DNA of 64,000 nt from an uncultured Reyranella sp. (GCA_937915145.1 CALDNT010000075.1:1-64000); one strand, 5' to 3'. Counted from the first letter of the stretch, positions 16,159 through 26,828 are shown. A program made the numbers and translations. The notes: generated by a model from the sequence alone, not told the origin.

Positions 16159-17145
16159 ATGACCGCATTTCGCATGACGCTTTCTCGCCGCGCCGCCCTC
16201 GTGCTTCCCTTCCTGGCCACTCTCCCTGCCACTGCCTCGGCGCAGGCTGACACCTTCCCGGGCAAGCCGATCCGCATCATCGTGCCCTTCGCGCCGGGCG
16301 GTTCGGGCGACATCACCTCGCGGCTGGTCGGCAAGTACATCGAGGACAAGACCAGCCAACCCTTCGTGGTCGAGAACAAGCCCGGCGCCAACGGAATCGT
16401 GGGCGCGCTCGCGGTCAAGACGGCGCCGCCCGACGGCTACACTCTGATGCTGGCCACGACCTCGACCAATGCCGCCAACATCCATATGTACAAGAACCCT
16501 GGGTACGATCCGGAGAAGGACTTCCAGCTGGTCGGCGTCATCGGCTCCAGCGGCACCTTCCTGATCGTGCCGGCCGACAGCCCGCACAAATCGATGGCCG
16601 AACTGCTGGCCTTCGCCAAGACCCATCCAGGCAAGCTGAATTTCGGCTACTTCAATGCGAGCTCCCAGGTACCCGCCGAGGTGCTGGGCAAGCGCGCCGG
16701 CGTCGAATGGCAAGGCGTCGGTTACAAGGCAATCGGCAATGCCTGGAACGATCTTTATGCCGGCAGCATCCAGTTCTTCTTCGTCGACCTCACCGCGGCG
16801 CGCGGCCAGGTAGTGGCAAACAAAGCCCGCCCGCTGGCGATTTCCCTGGCCGAGCGCAGCCCGCTCTATCCCGACGTACCAACACTGGCCGAGGCCTATC
16901 CAGGCTTCATCACCTCTGGCTTTCTCGCCATCGCCGTGCCAAAGGCCACGCCGCGGCCAGTTCAGGAAAAGTTGAACGCGCTGATCAACGAGGCCCTGGT
17001 CTCGCCGGCCATCAAGGATCGCCTCGCCAACGAGTTCGCGCTCGCCTCGCGCCCGCTCACGCTCGAACAGTGCGCCGAACAGGACCGCACCGAGCGCGCC
17101 AAATGGGGTGAATACGTCAGGATCGCAGGAATCCAGCCGCAGTAG
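16159..17145 (+). CDS. Bug-family (TctC-like) solute-binding protein
   Basis: A 328-residue periplasmic binding protein with an arginine-rich export signal (MTLSRRAALVLPFLATL...SAQA). The mature protein begins FPGKPIRIIVPFAPGGSGD, the hallmark of the Bug/TctC family, followed by VVENKPGANGIVGA. Bug proteins bind carboxylic acids for tripartite tricarboxylate transport or sensing. No tctAB membrane genes are nearby, so it is an orphan receptor. ATG at 16174 is an alternative start. Confidence 0.9.
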   Translation: MTAFRMTLSRRAALVLPFLATLPATASAQADTFPGKPIRIIVPFAPGGSGDITSRLVGKYIEDKTSQPFVVENKPGANGIVGALAVKTAPPDGYTLMLATTSTNAANIHMYKNPGYDPEKDFQLVGVIGSSGTFLIVPADSPHKSMAELLAFAKTHPGKLNFGYFNASSQVPAEVLGKRAGVEWQGVGYKAIGNAWNDLYAGSIQFFFVDLTAARGQVVANKARPLAISLAERSPLYPDVPTLAEAYPGFITSGFLAIAVPKATPRPVQEKLNALINEALVSPAIKDRLANEFALASRPLTLEQCAEQDRTERAKWGEYVRIAGIQPQ

Positions 17146-17211
17146 ACGGCGAAAATCGGCCGATCCGGGCCGGCCTCAATGTGCTGGCCGTGTTCGCCGG
17201 CCAGCGCCCGC

Positions 17212-18051
17212 TCAATGATAGATGAACAGCGGCAGCGGAGCCGAAGTGAACAGATGCCGGGTGCATGAGCCGAACAGGATTTCGCGAAATCCGCGGTGAC
17301 CGAACGCGCCCATGACGAGCATGCGTGCGCCGACTTTTTCGGCCCGTTTCAGCAGAATCCCGGCCGGGTCACCAGACGAGCCTTGGGCGTCGAGATCGGC
17401 CTCGACGCCATGTACCTTCAGGAATTCTCTGGCTCGTGTCGCCATCGCCGAGGCATCCGCACGGTCTCGGCAAACTGAAAGGATGTGGGCACCGGATGAC
17501 CCGAACATCCCCAGCAAGACCGCCATCTGCAGGGCTTTGGCGGCCGGCGCGCTACCGTCGTAGGCAACCAGGACCGGCCCGCTCCCAACCGCGGCTGCGC
17601 CAGTAACCACGACCGGCCGGCTGCCGCGGGCGACGAGATGCTCAACGAGCGGCGTCAGACCCTCGACAGATTCGAGATGGAACTCCGTATCCCGGCCGGT
17701 CACGACCAGGTCGCAGGCCTCCATCTCGCGCAGCAGCCCGTTGCGTATGTCCGCCTCGATCATCGAACAGGGCGCCTCCAGACCCGCCTCAGCAACGGCG
17801 TGCCGAAACGATGCCGGCAGTTCGGCAATGCGCGCCCGCCGCTCGGCGGCCAGCTTCTTGCGGTGTTGAAGGCTGGCGTAGGCGTACTCTACGCCGCCGA
17901 CAGGAGCGAGCTCGACACGGTCAAGGTCGCTTACCTCGACCGCAGTCACGCCCCGGATCTTGGCGCCAGTCTGCCGAGCAAGGTCGACAGCCAGTCCCCT
18001 CGCGGCGACAGACGACGGTGTATCGTCGACAGTGACGAGGATCGAGCGCAT
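17212..18051 (-). CDS. Universal stress protein with two UspA domains
   Basis: A 279-residue tandem UspA protein beginning MRSILVTVDDTPSSV. The second domain starts VLVAYDGSAPAAKAL and ends in the ATP-binding motif GAFGHRGFREILFGS (G-2x-G-9x-GS pattern). The start at 18051 is placed at the first domain. It lies 103 bases after the slipin gene on the same strand, in a run with NfeD, LdhA and PEP synthase, which fits a general low-oxygen or starvation role. Confidence 0.88.
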   Translation of the reverse strand: MRSILVTVDDTPSSVAARGLAVDLARQTGAKIRGVTAVEVSDLDRVELAPVGGVEYAYASLQHRKKLAAERRARIAELPASFRHAVAEAGLEAPCSMIEADIRNGLLREMEACDLVVTGRDTEFHLESVEGLTPLVEHLVARGSRPVVVTGAAAVGSGPVLVAYDGSAPAAKALQMAVLLGMFGSSGAHILSVCRDRADASAMATRAREFLKVHGVEADLDAQGSSGDPAGILLKRAEKVGARMLVMGAFGHRGFREILFGSCTRHLFTSAPLPLFIYH

Positions 18052-18154
18052 GAGGGTCCCTCCAGAATGATCTGCATCCAATACATCCATGTTGCCCGCG
18101 GCCCGGCCTTGACGTCGATCAAGCCGCGGCCCGAAGGCATCGCCTCGGCACGTC

Positions 18155-18916
18155 TCATTCCTTGCTGCGCAAAAGGCCCAGCAGGTCGATCGGCAAGGGG
18201 AAGACGATCGTGGAACTCTTCTCGCCGGCGATGTTAGCCAAGGTGCCAAGGTAGCGCAGCTGCATCGATTCCGGGCTACGGGCCATGATGGCGCCTGCTT
18301 CCACAAGCTTCTGCGCCGCCTGCAGTTCGCCCTCGGCGTCAATCACCTTGGCCCGACGCAGGCGCTCGGCTTCGGCCTGGCGGGCTATCGCCCGGACCAT
18401 CTTCTCGTCGAGATCGATGTGCTTCAGCTCGACGTTGGTGACCTTGATGCCCCAAGCGTCAGTCTGCTCGTCGAGGATACGCTGCACATCCGCATTCAGC
18501 CTGTCGCGTTCGGCCAGCATCTGATCGAGTTCGTGCTGGCCGACGACGGAACGCAGTGTGGTCTGGGCGAGTTGGCTGGTCGCATCATTGTAGGCTTCGA
18601 CCTGGACGATGGCCTTCTCTGGCTCGATGACACGGAAATAAACGACGGCATTGACCCGGACCGAAACGTTGTCACGCGATATGACGTCCTGCGGTGGCAC
18701 ATCTAGAACGCGCGTCCTGAGATCGACACGCACCATCTGCTGCACGGCGGGAATGACGAAAATCAGCCCCGGCCCCCTAACGCCCTGTAGCCGGCCCAGG
18801 GTGAACACCACACCCCGTTCGTACTCCCGAAGGATGCGGATCGACAGCGCAACAAGGGCGACGACGACCAGAATCGGCAAAACATACGCGACGAATTCGA
18901 GATTCGGCATGCTCAT
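18155..18916 (-). CDS. Slipin/stomatin-like SPFH membrane protein
   Basis: A 253-residue SPFH protein: one N-terminal membrane segment (about 10-28), then [17 protein letters not shown] and [20 protein letters not shown], typical of stomatin-like slipins. The C-terminal part is a helical oligomerisation region ([20 protein letters not shown]). Bacterial slipins pair with NfeD-type proteases that cleave their C-terminus. Here the start overlaps the nfeD stop by ATGA, so the two are translationally coupled. Confidence 0.92.
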   Translation of the reverse strand: MSMPNLEFVAYVLPILVVVALVALSIRILREYERGVVFTLGRLQGVRGPGLIFVIPAVQQMVRVDLRTRVLDVPPQDVISRDNVSVRVNAVVYFRVIEPEKAIVQVEAYNDATSQLAQTTLRSVVGQHELDQMLAERDRLNADVQRILDEQTDAWGIKVTNVELKHIDLDEKMVRAIARQAEAERLRRAKVIDAEGELQAAQKLVEAGAIMARSPESMQLRYLGTLANIAGEKSSTIVFPLPIDLLGLLRSKE

Positions 18917-20316
18917 GTCCTTTCTCGTATTTCATTCACTCGAAGCGTGAGGCCGTCGCGACCGTCTACCTGCACGCGCGTTCCCGGTGCGAAAGCAGCA
19001 GCCGCGTTCGCCGACCAGATCTCGCCATGCACGCGGACGCGCCCGTGGCCATCCCGCCACTCCACCACCTCGCCCTCCATGCCGACCAGTTGCTCCTGTC
19101 CCGTGACCACCCGGCGCCGGCGCACGCGCATCGCCATGCCGAGCACGCCCAGAAGCAACAGCGCATTGGTCGCGGCGGCGGCGAGCAGAACCGGCCAGCC
19201 GACGGCAAAATCGATGTCGGCACCGGCCGGATCGAACAGGAACAGCCCACCTATCACGAAGCCCGCGATGCCGCCGAGGCCGAGCACACCGAAGCCCGGC
19301 GTGAAAGCCTCGGCCATCATCATCGCCAGCCCCGCCAGCATCAACGCTACACCCGCGAAATTGAGCGGCATCAGCGAAAGCGCCATCAGACCTACGATCA
19401 GGCAGATCGCGCCGACGATACCCGGTCCGGCGAGGCCCGGGGTCCAGAACTCGAAGATGATACCGTAGATGCCGATCATCAGCAGGATGAAGGCGATATT
19501 GGGATCGGTGACGACGGCGAGCAGCCGCGCCTTCCAGCTCGGCTCGACGACGATGACGCGGGCGTGGCGGGTGCCAAGCACACGCTCGCCTTCCGTGGTG
19601 CGGACGGTGCGTCCGTCGACCTTGTCGAGCAGGTCGCTGACGTTGCCGGCGACGAGATCGACGACGTTTTCGCGGGCGGCTTCCGATGCGGTCAAGGTCG
19701 ACGCATCACGCACGGCCTTCTCGGCCCAGTCGGCGTTACGGCCGCGCAACTGGGCGAGGCTGCGCAGATAGGCTACGGCATCGTTCAGCACCTTGCGTTC
19801 CATTGCACTGCCCTTGGCCGCCTCTCCGCCCTCGGCAGGCTTGCCATCCTCGCGCCGTTCTGGCGCCGGCGTCGGCGCACCCGGAGCACCCATTTGAACA
19901 GGTGTTGCGGCCCCGAGATGGGTACCGGGAGCCATCGCCGCGATGTGCGCGGCATAGGCGATGTAGGTTCCGGCACTGGCTGCGCGCGCGCCGCCCGGTG
20001 CCACGAATACGGCCACCGGAATGGGTGACGCCAGGATCGCCTGGATGATGTCGCGGGTCGCCGAAACCAGGCCGCCCGGCGTATCCAGGCGCAATACGAT
20101 GAGACCCGCCCGCTCGGCGCGTGCGCGGGCGAAACCCTCCTCGATCATGTGACCGGTGCCGACGCCGATCGCACCCTTGACGTTGAGCACGACGACCGGC
20201 GCGGGCTCGGCCTGGATCGGCACGGCTTGCCCCGCGCCGGTCTGCGCAAAGGCACGCGCCGCCACAGCGGCAACACACAGCAATACAAGTGCAATAAGAA
20301 CGCGTCGGAAGTACAT
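18913..20316 (-). CDS. NfeD family membrane-bound ClpP-class serine protease
   Basis: A 467-residue long-form NfeD. A signal peptide ([13 protein letters not shown]) is followed by a ClpP/SppA-like protease domain with [16 protein letters not shown] and the catalytic Ser in [11 protein letters not shown] (S114); a Lys in the [10 protein letters not shown] segment is the candidate base. Several membrane helices (about 270-390) lead to a C-terminal OB-fold NfeD domain ([19 protein letters not shown]). Start 20316 is preceded by GGGAGGCGACG. It forms an operon with the slipin that is its likely substrate or partner. Confidence 0.9.
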   Translation of the reverse strand: MYFRRVLIALVLLCVAAVAARAFAQTGAGQAVPIQAEPAPVVVLNVKGAIGVGTGHMIEEGFARARAERAGLIVLRLDTPGGLVSATRDIIQAILASPIPVAVFVAPGGARAASAGTYIAYAAHIAAMAPGTHLGAATPVQMGAPGAPTPAPERREDGKPAEGGEAAKGSAMERKVLNDAVAYLRSLAQLRGRNADWAEKAVRDASTLTASEAARENVVDLVAGNVSDLLDKVDGRTVRTTEGERVLGTRHARVIVVEPSWKARLLAVVTDPNIAFILLMIGIYGIIFEFWTPGLAGPGIVGAICLIVGLMALSLMPLNFAGVALMLAGLAMMMAEAFTPGFGVLGLGGIAGFVIGGLFLFDPAGADIDFAVGWPVLLAAAATNALLLLGVLGMAMRVRRRRVVTGQEQLVGMEGEVVEWRDGHGRVRVHGEIWSANAAAAFAPGTRVQVDGRDGLTLRVNEIRERT

Positions 20317-20432
20317 CGTCGCCTCCCGCTCGTTCGGCACCTCAGCGGCCGACGCCTAAGCGTAGTCTCTGCAGCATCGGCCTGACAAGGAATATAGGTC
20401 GGCGCGCCAGGATCTGCTGGATATCCACCGGA

Positions 20433-21437
20433 TCATGCAAGTCGCTCCACCGAGACCTCATGGATGGCGCGTCCGCACCGTTCATAGTTCGTGATGTTCG
20501 CCATCGTCGTATCGGCGATGCCGTGCATGGCCTCCGCCGTAAAAAAGGCCTGATGTCCCGTAATGAGCACGTTCGGGAACGACAGCAGTCGGGCAAACAG
20601 GTCGTCCTGGATGACCTGATCCGAAAGATCTTCGAAGAACAGATCCGCCTCCTCTTCATAGACATCGAGCCCGAGACTCCCAATGTGACCCTTCTTCAAG
20701 GCCTTGATCACGGCACGGGTGTCGATCACCGCACCGCGGCTGGTATTGATGAGCATCACGCCGTCACGCATCTGCGCGATCGCGGATGCGTCAATCATAT
20801 AGTGTGTCTCCGAGGTCAGAGGACAATGCAGGGAGATGACGTCCGATTCGGCCAGCAACGCGGCCAGAGGCACGTAGCGGACGCCAATCGCTTCGCAGTC
20901 CGGATTGCGCTTGGGATCGAACGCGAGAATTGTGCAGCCGAATCCGGTCATGATGCGCGCAAGGGTAGCGCCAATCCGGCCGGTTCCAACGATGCCAACG
21001 GTGCGCCCCCTCAAGTCGAAACCCAACAATCCATCCAGTGCAAAATTGCCCTCTCTGACACGAGCATAGGCGCGATGGATCTTGCGGTTCAGCGCCAGGA
21101 TAAGGGTCACGGTATGCTCGGCGACGGCATAGGGTGAGTATTCGGGCACGCGCGCCACGGTCATCCGGAGATCGCGGGCCGCCTCGAGGTCGACATTGTT
21201 GAAGCCGGCACTGCGCAAGACGACAAGCCGCACTCCCCGCTGTGACAACACCTTAAGTACTTTCGCGTCGAGTTCGTCGTTCACGAAAGCACAAACCGCC
21301 TGGACACCTTCTACGGCAACCGCAGTTTGAGGCGTCAAGCGGAACTCGAAGTAAGAGAGATCGTGTCCGGCTACGCTGTTGGCTGCATCCAGAAAATGCT
21401 TGTCGTATGGCTTGGTGCTGAACACGGCAACGTGCAT
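20433..21437 (-). CDS. ldhA: D-lactate dehydrogenase (2-hydroxyacid dehydrogenase)
   Basis: A 334-residue NAD-dependent D-isomer-specific 2-hydroxyacid dehydrogenase of the fermentative D-LDH group. MHVAVFSTKPYDKHFL is the typical opening. The NAD motif is VGIVGTGRIGATLA; LRSAGFNNVDL and INTSRGAVIDT surround the catalytic Arg region; ITGHQAFFTAEA holds the catalytic His. It reduces pyruvate to D-lactate, useful when oxygen is short. The divergent region shared with ppsA contains an FNR-like box. Confidence 0.9.
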   Translation of the reverse strand: MHVAVFSTKPYDKHFLDAANSVAGHDLSYFEFRLTPQTAVAVEGVQAVCAFVNDELDAKVLKVLSQRGVRLVVLRSAGFNNVDLEAARDLRMTVARVPEYSPYAVAEHTVTLILALNRKIHRAYARVREGNFALDGLLGFDLRGRTVGIVGTGRIGATLARIMTGFGCTILAFDPKRNPDCEAIGVRYVPLAALLAESDVISLHCPLTSETHYMIDASAIAQMRDGVMLINTSRGAVIDTRAVIKALKKGHIGSLGLDVYEEEADLFFEDLSDQVIQDDLFARLLSFPNVLITGHQAFFTAEAMHGIADTTMANITNYERCGRAIHEVSVERLA

Positions 21438-21552
21438 CGTCGATCCTGCGGTCGGGAGGTTGAGTTCGCGAGCTGCGATTGCACCCGGACAGTGCGCGTC
21501 GCGTGAAGCGCTGATCGTACACCTGATCCTGACGCAATGCTCACTCCTTGCG

Positions 21553-21566
21553 CTGATCCAGATCAA
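21553..21566. promoter_or_regulatory. FNR/FixK-like box between ldhA and ppsA
   Basis: CTGAT-CCAG-ATCAA differs at one position from TTGAT-N4-ATCAA. Its centre is 31 bases before GAATAT (21588-21593), a possible -10 for ppsA, which matches the class II FNR activation geometry. It is also 116 bases before the ldhA start. Site recognised by eye; no weight-matrix score available. Confidence 0.5.
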
Positions 21567-21668
21567 ACCAAATCTCTCAAAATGGACGAATATTCAACAT
21601 CAGTAGACCTAGGTCCAAGCTTGGCCGGGTTGGGACTTGCCCGCCAATCACCAACCGAGGAGAGAGCT

Positions 21669-24074
21669 ATGACCGCACGGGATCGCCAGGTGATCTGGTT
21701 CGAGGAGTTGGGACGGGCCGACGTTCCCCGCGTCGGCGGGAAAAATGCTTCCCTCGGAGAGATGGTACGTCATCTCGTTCAACGCGGTGTTGCCGTCCCC
21801 CCCGGCTTTGCCACGACAGCCGACGCCTATTGGCGCTTCGTCGACGCCAACGACCTCCGTGAAACAATATCGTCGGCATTGCGGGAACTGCAGGAAGGCA
21901 AAGCACAGTTGGCCGAAACCGGACAGATCCTGCGTCGCGCTTTTCTGCGAGCCGACTGGCCTGAGGACATGGCCGACGCCATCCGGCATGCCTATCGCGA
22001 ACTCGGCGATCGCATCGGTAGACCTGACGCCGACGTGGCGGTCCGGTCCAGCGCCACCGCCGAGGACCTTCCCGACGCAAGTTTTGCCGGACAGCAGGAA
22101 ACCTTTCTCAACATCCGAGGCGAGACGGCCCTGCTCGATGCCTGCCGTCGTTGCTTTGCTTCGCTCTTCACCGATCGCGCCATCAGCTACCGGAACACCA
22201 AGGGCTTCGACCACCTCAAGGTCGCTCTGTCCGTCGGCGTACAGGCTATGGTGCGCTCCGATCTCGGCGGCGCCGGCGTGATGTTCTCGATCGACACGGA
22301 AACCGGCTTCGAGAAGGTCGCCATCATCGATGCTGCCTGGGGATTGGGCGAAAGTGTGGTGCAGGGCACCGTCGACCCCGACGAATATCAAGTGTTCAAG
22401 CCTTTGCTCTCCGACGACTCGCTCAAGCCGATCATCGGAAAGCGGCTCGGCGGAAAAGCGCAAAAGATGATCTATGCAACCGACGGCGATCGTCCGACCC
22501 GAATCGTACCAACGTCCAGGGCCGAGCGCGCCGACTATGTCCTGTCGGACGACGATGTCCTCACGCTCGGGCGTTGGGCCTGCGTGATCGAGGATCACTA
22601 CGGCTGCCCGATGGACATCGAATGGGCCAAGGATGGCCAAAGCGGCGACCTGTACATTGTGCAGGCGCGCCCCGAGACGGTGCAATCCCGGAGAGCCACC
22701 GGCGAATACCGATCCTATCGCATCAAATCGAAAGGACGGAAGCTCGCGACCGGCCTTAGCATTGGTGACGCGGTGGTGACGGGGCGTGTCTGCCTGATCG
22801 AAAGCGCTCGCGACATCGACCGCTTCGTCGACGGTGCCGTTCTGGTGACACAGAACACCGACCCCGACTGGGTGCCGATCATGAAGCGGGCCGCGGCGAT
22901 CGTGACGGATCACGGTGGGCGCACGTCACACGCCGCCATCGTGAGCCGCGAGCTGGGTCTGCCGGCGATCGTCGGCACTGGCAACGCCACTGACCTGCTT
23001 CATAGCGAACAGGAAGTGACGGTGTCCTGCGCCGAAGGCGATCAAGGCTTCATTTACGAAGGCACTGCGGACTACGAGACGGAGATGCTCGATCTCCACG
23101 ATATCCCGGCCACCAGAACGCAGATAATGCTCAACCTCGCCAATCCTGCCGCCGCCTTTCGCTGGTGGCGAATTGCCGCCGACGGAGTCGGGTTGGCGCG
23201 GATGGAGTTCGTGGTGAGCAACCACATCAAGGTGCATCCCATGGCGTTGGTAAACTTCGATACGCTTCAAGACGCCGATGCAAAGCGTCAGATCGAAGAG
23301 CTGGCGGCGGGCTACGAGAACAAGACCGACTACTTCGTCGATCGCCTGGCACAGGGATTGGCACGCCTCGCGGCGTCACAGCATCCCAGGCCCGTCATCA
23401 TCCGCATGAGCGACTTCAAGACCAACGAGTACGCAAACCTGATCGGCGGCGCCGCGTTCGAGCCGAAGGAAGCCAACCCGATGATCGGGTTCCGCGGCGC
23501 GTCGCGTTACTACTCACCGCGCTATCGCCAGGGATTTGCCCTGGAATGCCAGGCCATCCGACGCATGCGTGAAGAAATGGGCTTTACCAATGTGATCGTC
23601 ATGATCCCGTTCTGCCGCTCGGTCACGGAAGCCGACCGCGTATTGGCGGTCATGGCCGAGAACGGCCTGCGCCGCGGCGAAAACGGACTCGAGATCTATG
23701 TCATGTGCGAAATTCCCTCGAATGTCATTCTGGCAAAGGCTTTTGCCGAACGCTTCGACGGCTTCTCGATCGGCAGCAACGATCTTACCCAGCTCACACT
23801 TGGCGTCGATCGCGACTCTGAGGATCTTGCCGAACTTTTCGACGAACAGGACGATGCCGTGAAATGGATGATCGAGAACGTCATCCGCGAGGCGCACAAG
23901 GCCGGCGCCAAGATCGGATTGTGCGGCCAGGCACCAAGCGACCACCCGGAGTTTGCCGAATTTCTCGTCTCCTGCGGGATCGACTCAATTTCCGTCAGCC
24001 CCGACAGCTTCCTCGCCGTAAAGCGCAAGGTCGCTCAAGCCGAGGCGGAAAGGCGCTCCACATCTCCGGCCTGA
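21669..24074 (+). CDS. ppsA: Phosphoenolpyruvate synthase
   Basis: An 801-residue pyruvate, water dikinase. It converts pyruvate, ATP and water to PEP, AMP and phosphate for gluconeogenesis. The N-terminal ATP-grasp domain starts VGGKNASLGEMV and has AVRSSATAEDLPDASFAGQ. The phosphohistidine domain contains TDHGGRTSHAAIVSRELG with the catalytic His. The C-terminal PEP domain ends with GLCGQAPSDHPEF carrying the catalytic Cys. The start follows GAGGAGAGAGCT; the frame is open further upstream but lacks similarity. It is convergent with the P-type ATPase gene. Confidence 0.95.
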   Translation: MTARDRQVIWFEELGRADVPRVGGKNASLGEMVRHLVQRGVAVPPGFATTADAYWRFVDANDLRETISSALRELQEGKAQLAETGQILRRAFLRADWPEDMADAIRHAYRELGDRIGRPDADVAVRSSATAEDLPDASFAGQQETFLNIRGETALLDACRRCFASLFTDRAISYRNTKGFDHLKVALSVGVQAMVRSDLGGAGVMFSIDTETGFEKVAIIDAAWGLGESVVQGTVDPDEYQVFKPLLSDDSLKPIIGKRLGGKAQKMIYATDGDRPTRIVPTSRAERADYVLSDDDVLTLGRWACVIEDHYGCPMDIEWAKDGQSGDLYIVQARPETVQSRRATGEYRSYRIKSKGRKLATGLSIGDAVVTGRVCLIESARDIDRFVDGAVLVTQNTDPDWVPIMKRAAAIVTDHGGRTSHAAIVSRELGLPAIVGTGNATDLLHSEQEVTVSCAEGDQGFIYEGTADYETEMLDLHDIPATRTQIMLNLANPAAAFRWWRIAADGVGLARMEFVVSNHIKVHPMALVNFDTLQDADAKRQIEELAAGYENKTDYFVDRLAQGLARLAASQHPRPVIIRMSDFKTNEYANLIGGAAFEPKEANPMIGFRGASRYYSPRYRQGFALECQAIRRMREEMGFTNVIVMIPFCRSVTEADRVLAVMAENGLRRGENGLEIYVMCEIPSNVILAKAFAERFDGFSIGSNDLTQLTLGVDRDSEDLAELFDEQDDAVKWMIENVIREAHKAGAKIGLCGQAPSDHPEFAEFLVSCGIDSISVSPDSFLAVKRKVAQAEAERRSTSPA

Positions 24075-24128
24075 CGGCTGCGTCGGAGAGGTCGCGACAG
24101 CAGGATTACGCCATCGGACACGCGATCG

Positions 24129-26828
24129 TCAGCGCTTTTGCCCTACGACACGCGTGCCTTTACGCCGATCCCACATTTTTTCGAGCTCCATGACCACGAA
24201 GAGCATAGACGCAATCAAGAACAGGACACCCCATTCGGCGATCGTCACCGGAGTCACGCGCAGTGTCTCGCTCAACGCCGGCAGATGCATCGCACCGACA
24301 TGGAGCACTTGCGCACCGATCACGCTGAGCACAAGCAGGCGATTCGTGAAGAACCGCTGTTTGAAAGCGGAGTGACGTTCGGAGCGACTGTTAAAGGCCT
24401 GGAAGTTCTCGAACAGGACAAACAGCAGAAGCAGCAGGTTGCGCGCCTGATCCTCGCCGTATCCGTTCTCCAGGAGCCAATAGAAGACCGCGAAGCCGCC
24501 GACGCCCATGACAAGCATCGAATGCCAGATGCGCCGCGTCATTACCCGGTCGAATATCGGCTCCCTGGGTCGGCGGGGCGGATACGAAAGTTCGTCGCCC
24601 TCGCCCTTTTCAGCAGCCAGGGCGACGTCTTGAATCCCGTTGGTAACGAGGTTGAGCCATAGCAACTGCACCGGCAGCAGTGGCATAGGCATGCCGGTCG
24701 AGAGCGCCAACAGAAACAGCACGACCTCGGCTGCGCCGGTAGACACCAGCATGAAGATCACCTTGCGGATGTTCGCATAGGCCACCCGCCCTTCATAAAT
24801 GCCCTTCACGATCGATGCGAAATTGTCGTCGGTTATGACGATATCGGCGGTTTCCTTCGCCACGTCCGTGCCCTTGCGCCCCATCGCCACGCCGACATGA
24901 GCGTGCTTCAGCGCGGGCGCATCGTTAACGCCGTCACCGGTCACGGCGACGAAGTGGCCGTTTCGCGCCTGTGACAGCACGATCGACAGCTTCTGCGTCG
25001 GCTCGACGCGAGCATAGATGCGGGCGCGCCGGGTCAGACGATCGAGCGCGTCTGGTCCCTCCAGTTCGGCAGCGCGGACATGCTCGCCTGTGACGACCTG
25101 ATCCGGAGAGAATGTGAAGCCCGCATGAGTGGCGATGACGCTGGCGGTCTTGGAATCATCCCCCGTCACCATCACCACTTCGATGCCGGCGGTGTGGCAA
25201 TCCCGTATCGCCTTCGGCACTTCGGGCCTCACCGGATCCTGCATGCCCGCGAGTCCGAGAAAGACGAGGTTAAGCAGGCTCTGGTGGCCGTATCCGCTGT
25301 CCGGGGCCGGCGTGATTTCACCTTCGGCAAACCCCAGGACACGCAGCCCCCGGGTGGCCAGTTCGTCCTTCTGAAGCAACAGCGTTTCGCGTTCGATGGG
25401 CATGATCCGATCGCCCACATCCATGCGGTCAGCCATCGCAATCAGGGTTTCCGGCGCGCCCTTGACGAAGACGCGGACCCCGCCCCCATGCGAATGAAAC
25501 GAGGCGGCGTATCTCAAGTCGGGCTCGTAGGGGATACGTCCAACCATTGGATAGCGCTCGCGGACCTCATCCAGCGCGATCCCGCCCTTGCGGGCTGCCA
25601 CCAGCAGAGCCACATCAACGGTGTCGCCCGCCCCCGTCCAGTCGCCCCGTTCCTCGACCAGCCGCGCTTCGTTCGGCAGTGCTGCAGACCGTAAGAGTGC
25701 GGCCACGCGCGCGCGCGCCTGCTCCGTGCTGCCTTGCGCGGCCTGAATTGAACAGGCGTCGAGATTCCGTCCGGCCTCGCATGTCAGCATCGTGCCATCC
25801 GGCATGAGAATGTCGGTGACGGTGAGCTCGTTCATCGTCAACGTACCGGTCTTGTCCGTCGCGATCATCGTGCAGGAACCGAGCGACTCCACCGCCGGCA
25901 TCTTGCGGACGATGACGTGGGCCCCCGCCATCCTCCGCATTCCAATCGCAAGAGCCACGGAGATAGCGACAGGAAGTCCCTCGGGTATTGCGCTCACCGC
26001 CAATGCGACCGACATCATGAAGAGATCGCGAAGACCCATGCCACGCAGGTGCCCAATGCCGATCAGAAGGACGATGGCGACACCGACCGCAATGGCGATC
26101 ATGTGCGCAAAGCGCTCCATCCGGATCACCAGAGGCGGTTGCGATATCGACCGCTTTCCGATCTCCTTGGCGATCTTGCCGATCTCCGTCGCCGGGCCGG
26201 TCGCCGTCACGACACCGCATCCACGCCCGCGCGCAACCATTGAACCCGCGAACATCGCAGTGTGCCGCCGATCGGCCGATTCGCCTGCCACCGACACCGG
26301 CAACGTCTTCTTGACCGGTACGGACTCGCCGGTCAGCAAGGATTCGTCGCATTGAAGATCGGTGCCCTCGACGAGTTGAAGATCGGCAGGAACCCGGCCA
26401 CCAGCCTCCAGAAGGACCAGGTCACCGGGGACCAGGTCGCGGGCGTCGATATCCCGTTGCACGCCGTCCCGGATCACCGATGCGCGCTGCTGTTCCAGGT
26501 TGCGGAGCGCCGCCGCCGCCCGGCTGGCCGAGTATTCCTGTGCTGTGCCGATGATTCCGTTGACCAGCAACACGACGCCGATGAATAGCGCGTCCTTTAT
26601 GTCGCCCAGCGCCAGAGACACCAGCGCGGCGGCCAGCAGAATATAGATCAGCGGGCTGAGGAATTGGCGCAGGAACACGGCGACGAGAGACGGGCCGCCG
26701 ACGTCCGGCAGGGCGTTGGGCCCATGCCGCGTCAGCCCAGCCGTCGCCTCCGCCGCGGTCAAACCCTGAATACCCCCGGCATCCGGCGTCGGCGCGCCGA
26801 CTTTCGTAATTGCGTTCGATGAAGTCAT
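24129..26828 (-). CDS. P2-type cation-transporting ATPase
   Basis: An 899-residue P-type ATPase with N-terminal cation-ATPase domain (AAEATAGLTRHGPNALPD), actuator motif LLTGESVPVKK, phosphorylation site DKTGTLTMNE, hinge [13 protein letters not shown] and ten predicted helices. M4 has AIPEGLP and M6 has LWLNLVTNGIQD, the pattern of Ca2+/Mn2+-type and related P2A/P2B pumps. It has no metal-binding N-terminal domain and no CPC, so it is not a copper pump. The ion is uncertain (Ca2+, Mg2+ or H+ are possible). A FixK-like box lies about 95 bases upstream. Confidence 0.88.
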   Translation of the reverse strand: MTSSNAITKVGAPTPDAGGIQGLTAAEATAGLTRHGPNALPDVGGPSLVAVFLRQFLSPLIYILLAAALVSLALGDIKDALFIGVVLLVNGIIGTAQEYSASRAAAALRNLEQQRASVIRDGVQRDIDARDLVPGDLVLLEAGGRVPADLQLVEGTDLQCDESLLTGESVPVKKTLPVSVAGESADRRHTAMFAGSMVARGRGCGVVTATGPATEIGKIAKEIGKRSISQPPLVIRMERFAHMIAIAVGVAIVLLIGIGHLRGMGLRDLFMMSVALAVSAIPEGLPVAISVALAIGMRRMAGAHVIVRKMPAVESLGSCTMIATDKTGTLTMNELTVTDILMPDGTMLTCEAGRNLDACSIQAAQGSTEQARARVAALLRSAALPNEARLVEERGDWTGAGDTVDVALLVAARKGGIALDEVRERYPMVGRIPYEPDLRYAASFHSHGGGVRVFVKGAPETLIAMADRMDVGDRIMPIERETLLLQKDELATRGLRVLGFAEGEITPAPDSGYGHQSLLNLVFLGLAGMQDPVRPEVPKAIRDCHTAGIEVVMVTGDDSKTASVIATHAGFTFSPDQVVTGEHVRAAELEGPDALDRLTRRARIYARVEPTQKLSIVLSQARNGHFVAVTGDGVNDAPALKHAHVGVAMGRKGTDVAKETADIVITDDNFASIVKGIYEGRVAYANIRKVIFMLVSTGAAEVVLFLLALSTGMPMPLLPVQLLWLNLVTNGIQDVALAAEKGEGDELSYPPRRPREPIFDRVMTRRIWHSMLVMGVGGFAVFYWLLENGYGEDQARNLLLLLFVLFENFQAFNSRSERHSAFKQRFFTNRLLVLSVIGAQVLHVGAMHLPALSETLRVTPVTIAEWGVLFLIASMLFVVMELEKMWDRRKGTRVVGQKR

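Noticed and set aside
17183..17205. GCTGGCC/GGCCAGC hairpin between the Bug and UspA genes as a terminator
   Set aside because: Stem is good but no T run follows on either strand; not enough to call termination.
24129..26828. Copper or potassium (KdpB) P-type ATPase
   Set aside because: It lacks CPC and metal-binding domains, has PEGLP in M4 and the P2-type N..D pattern in M6, and no kdp genes are adjacent.
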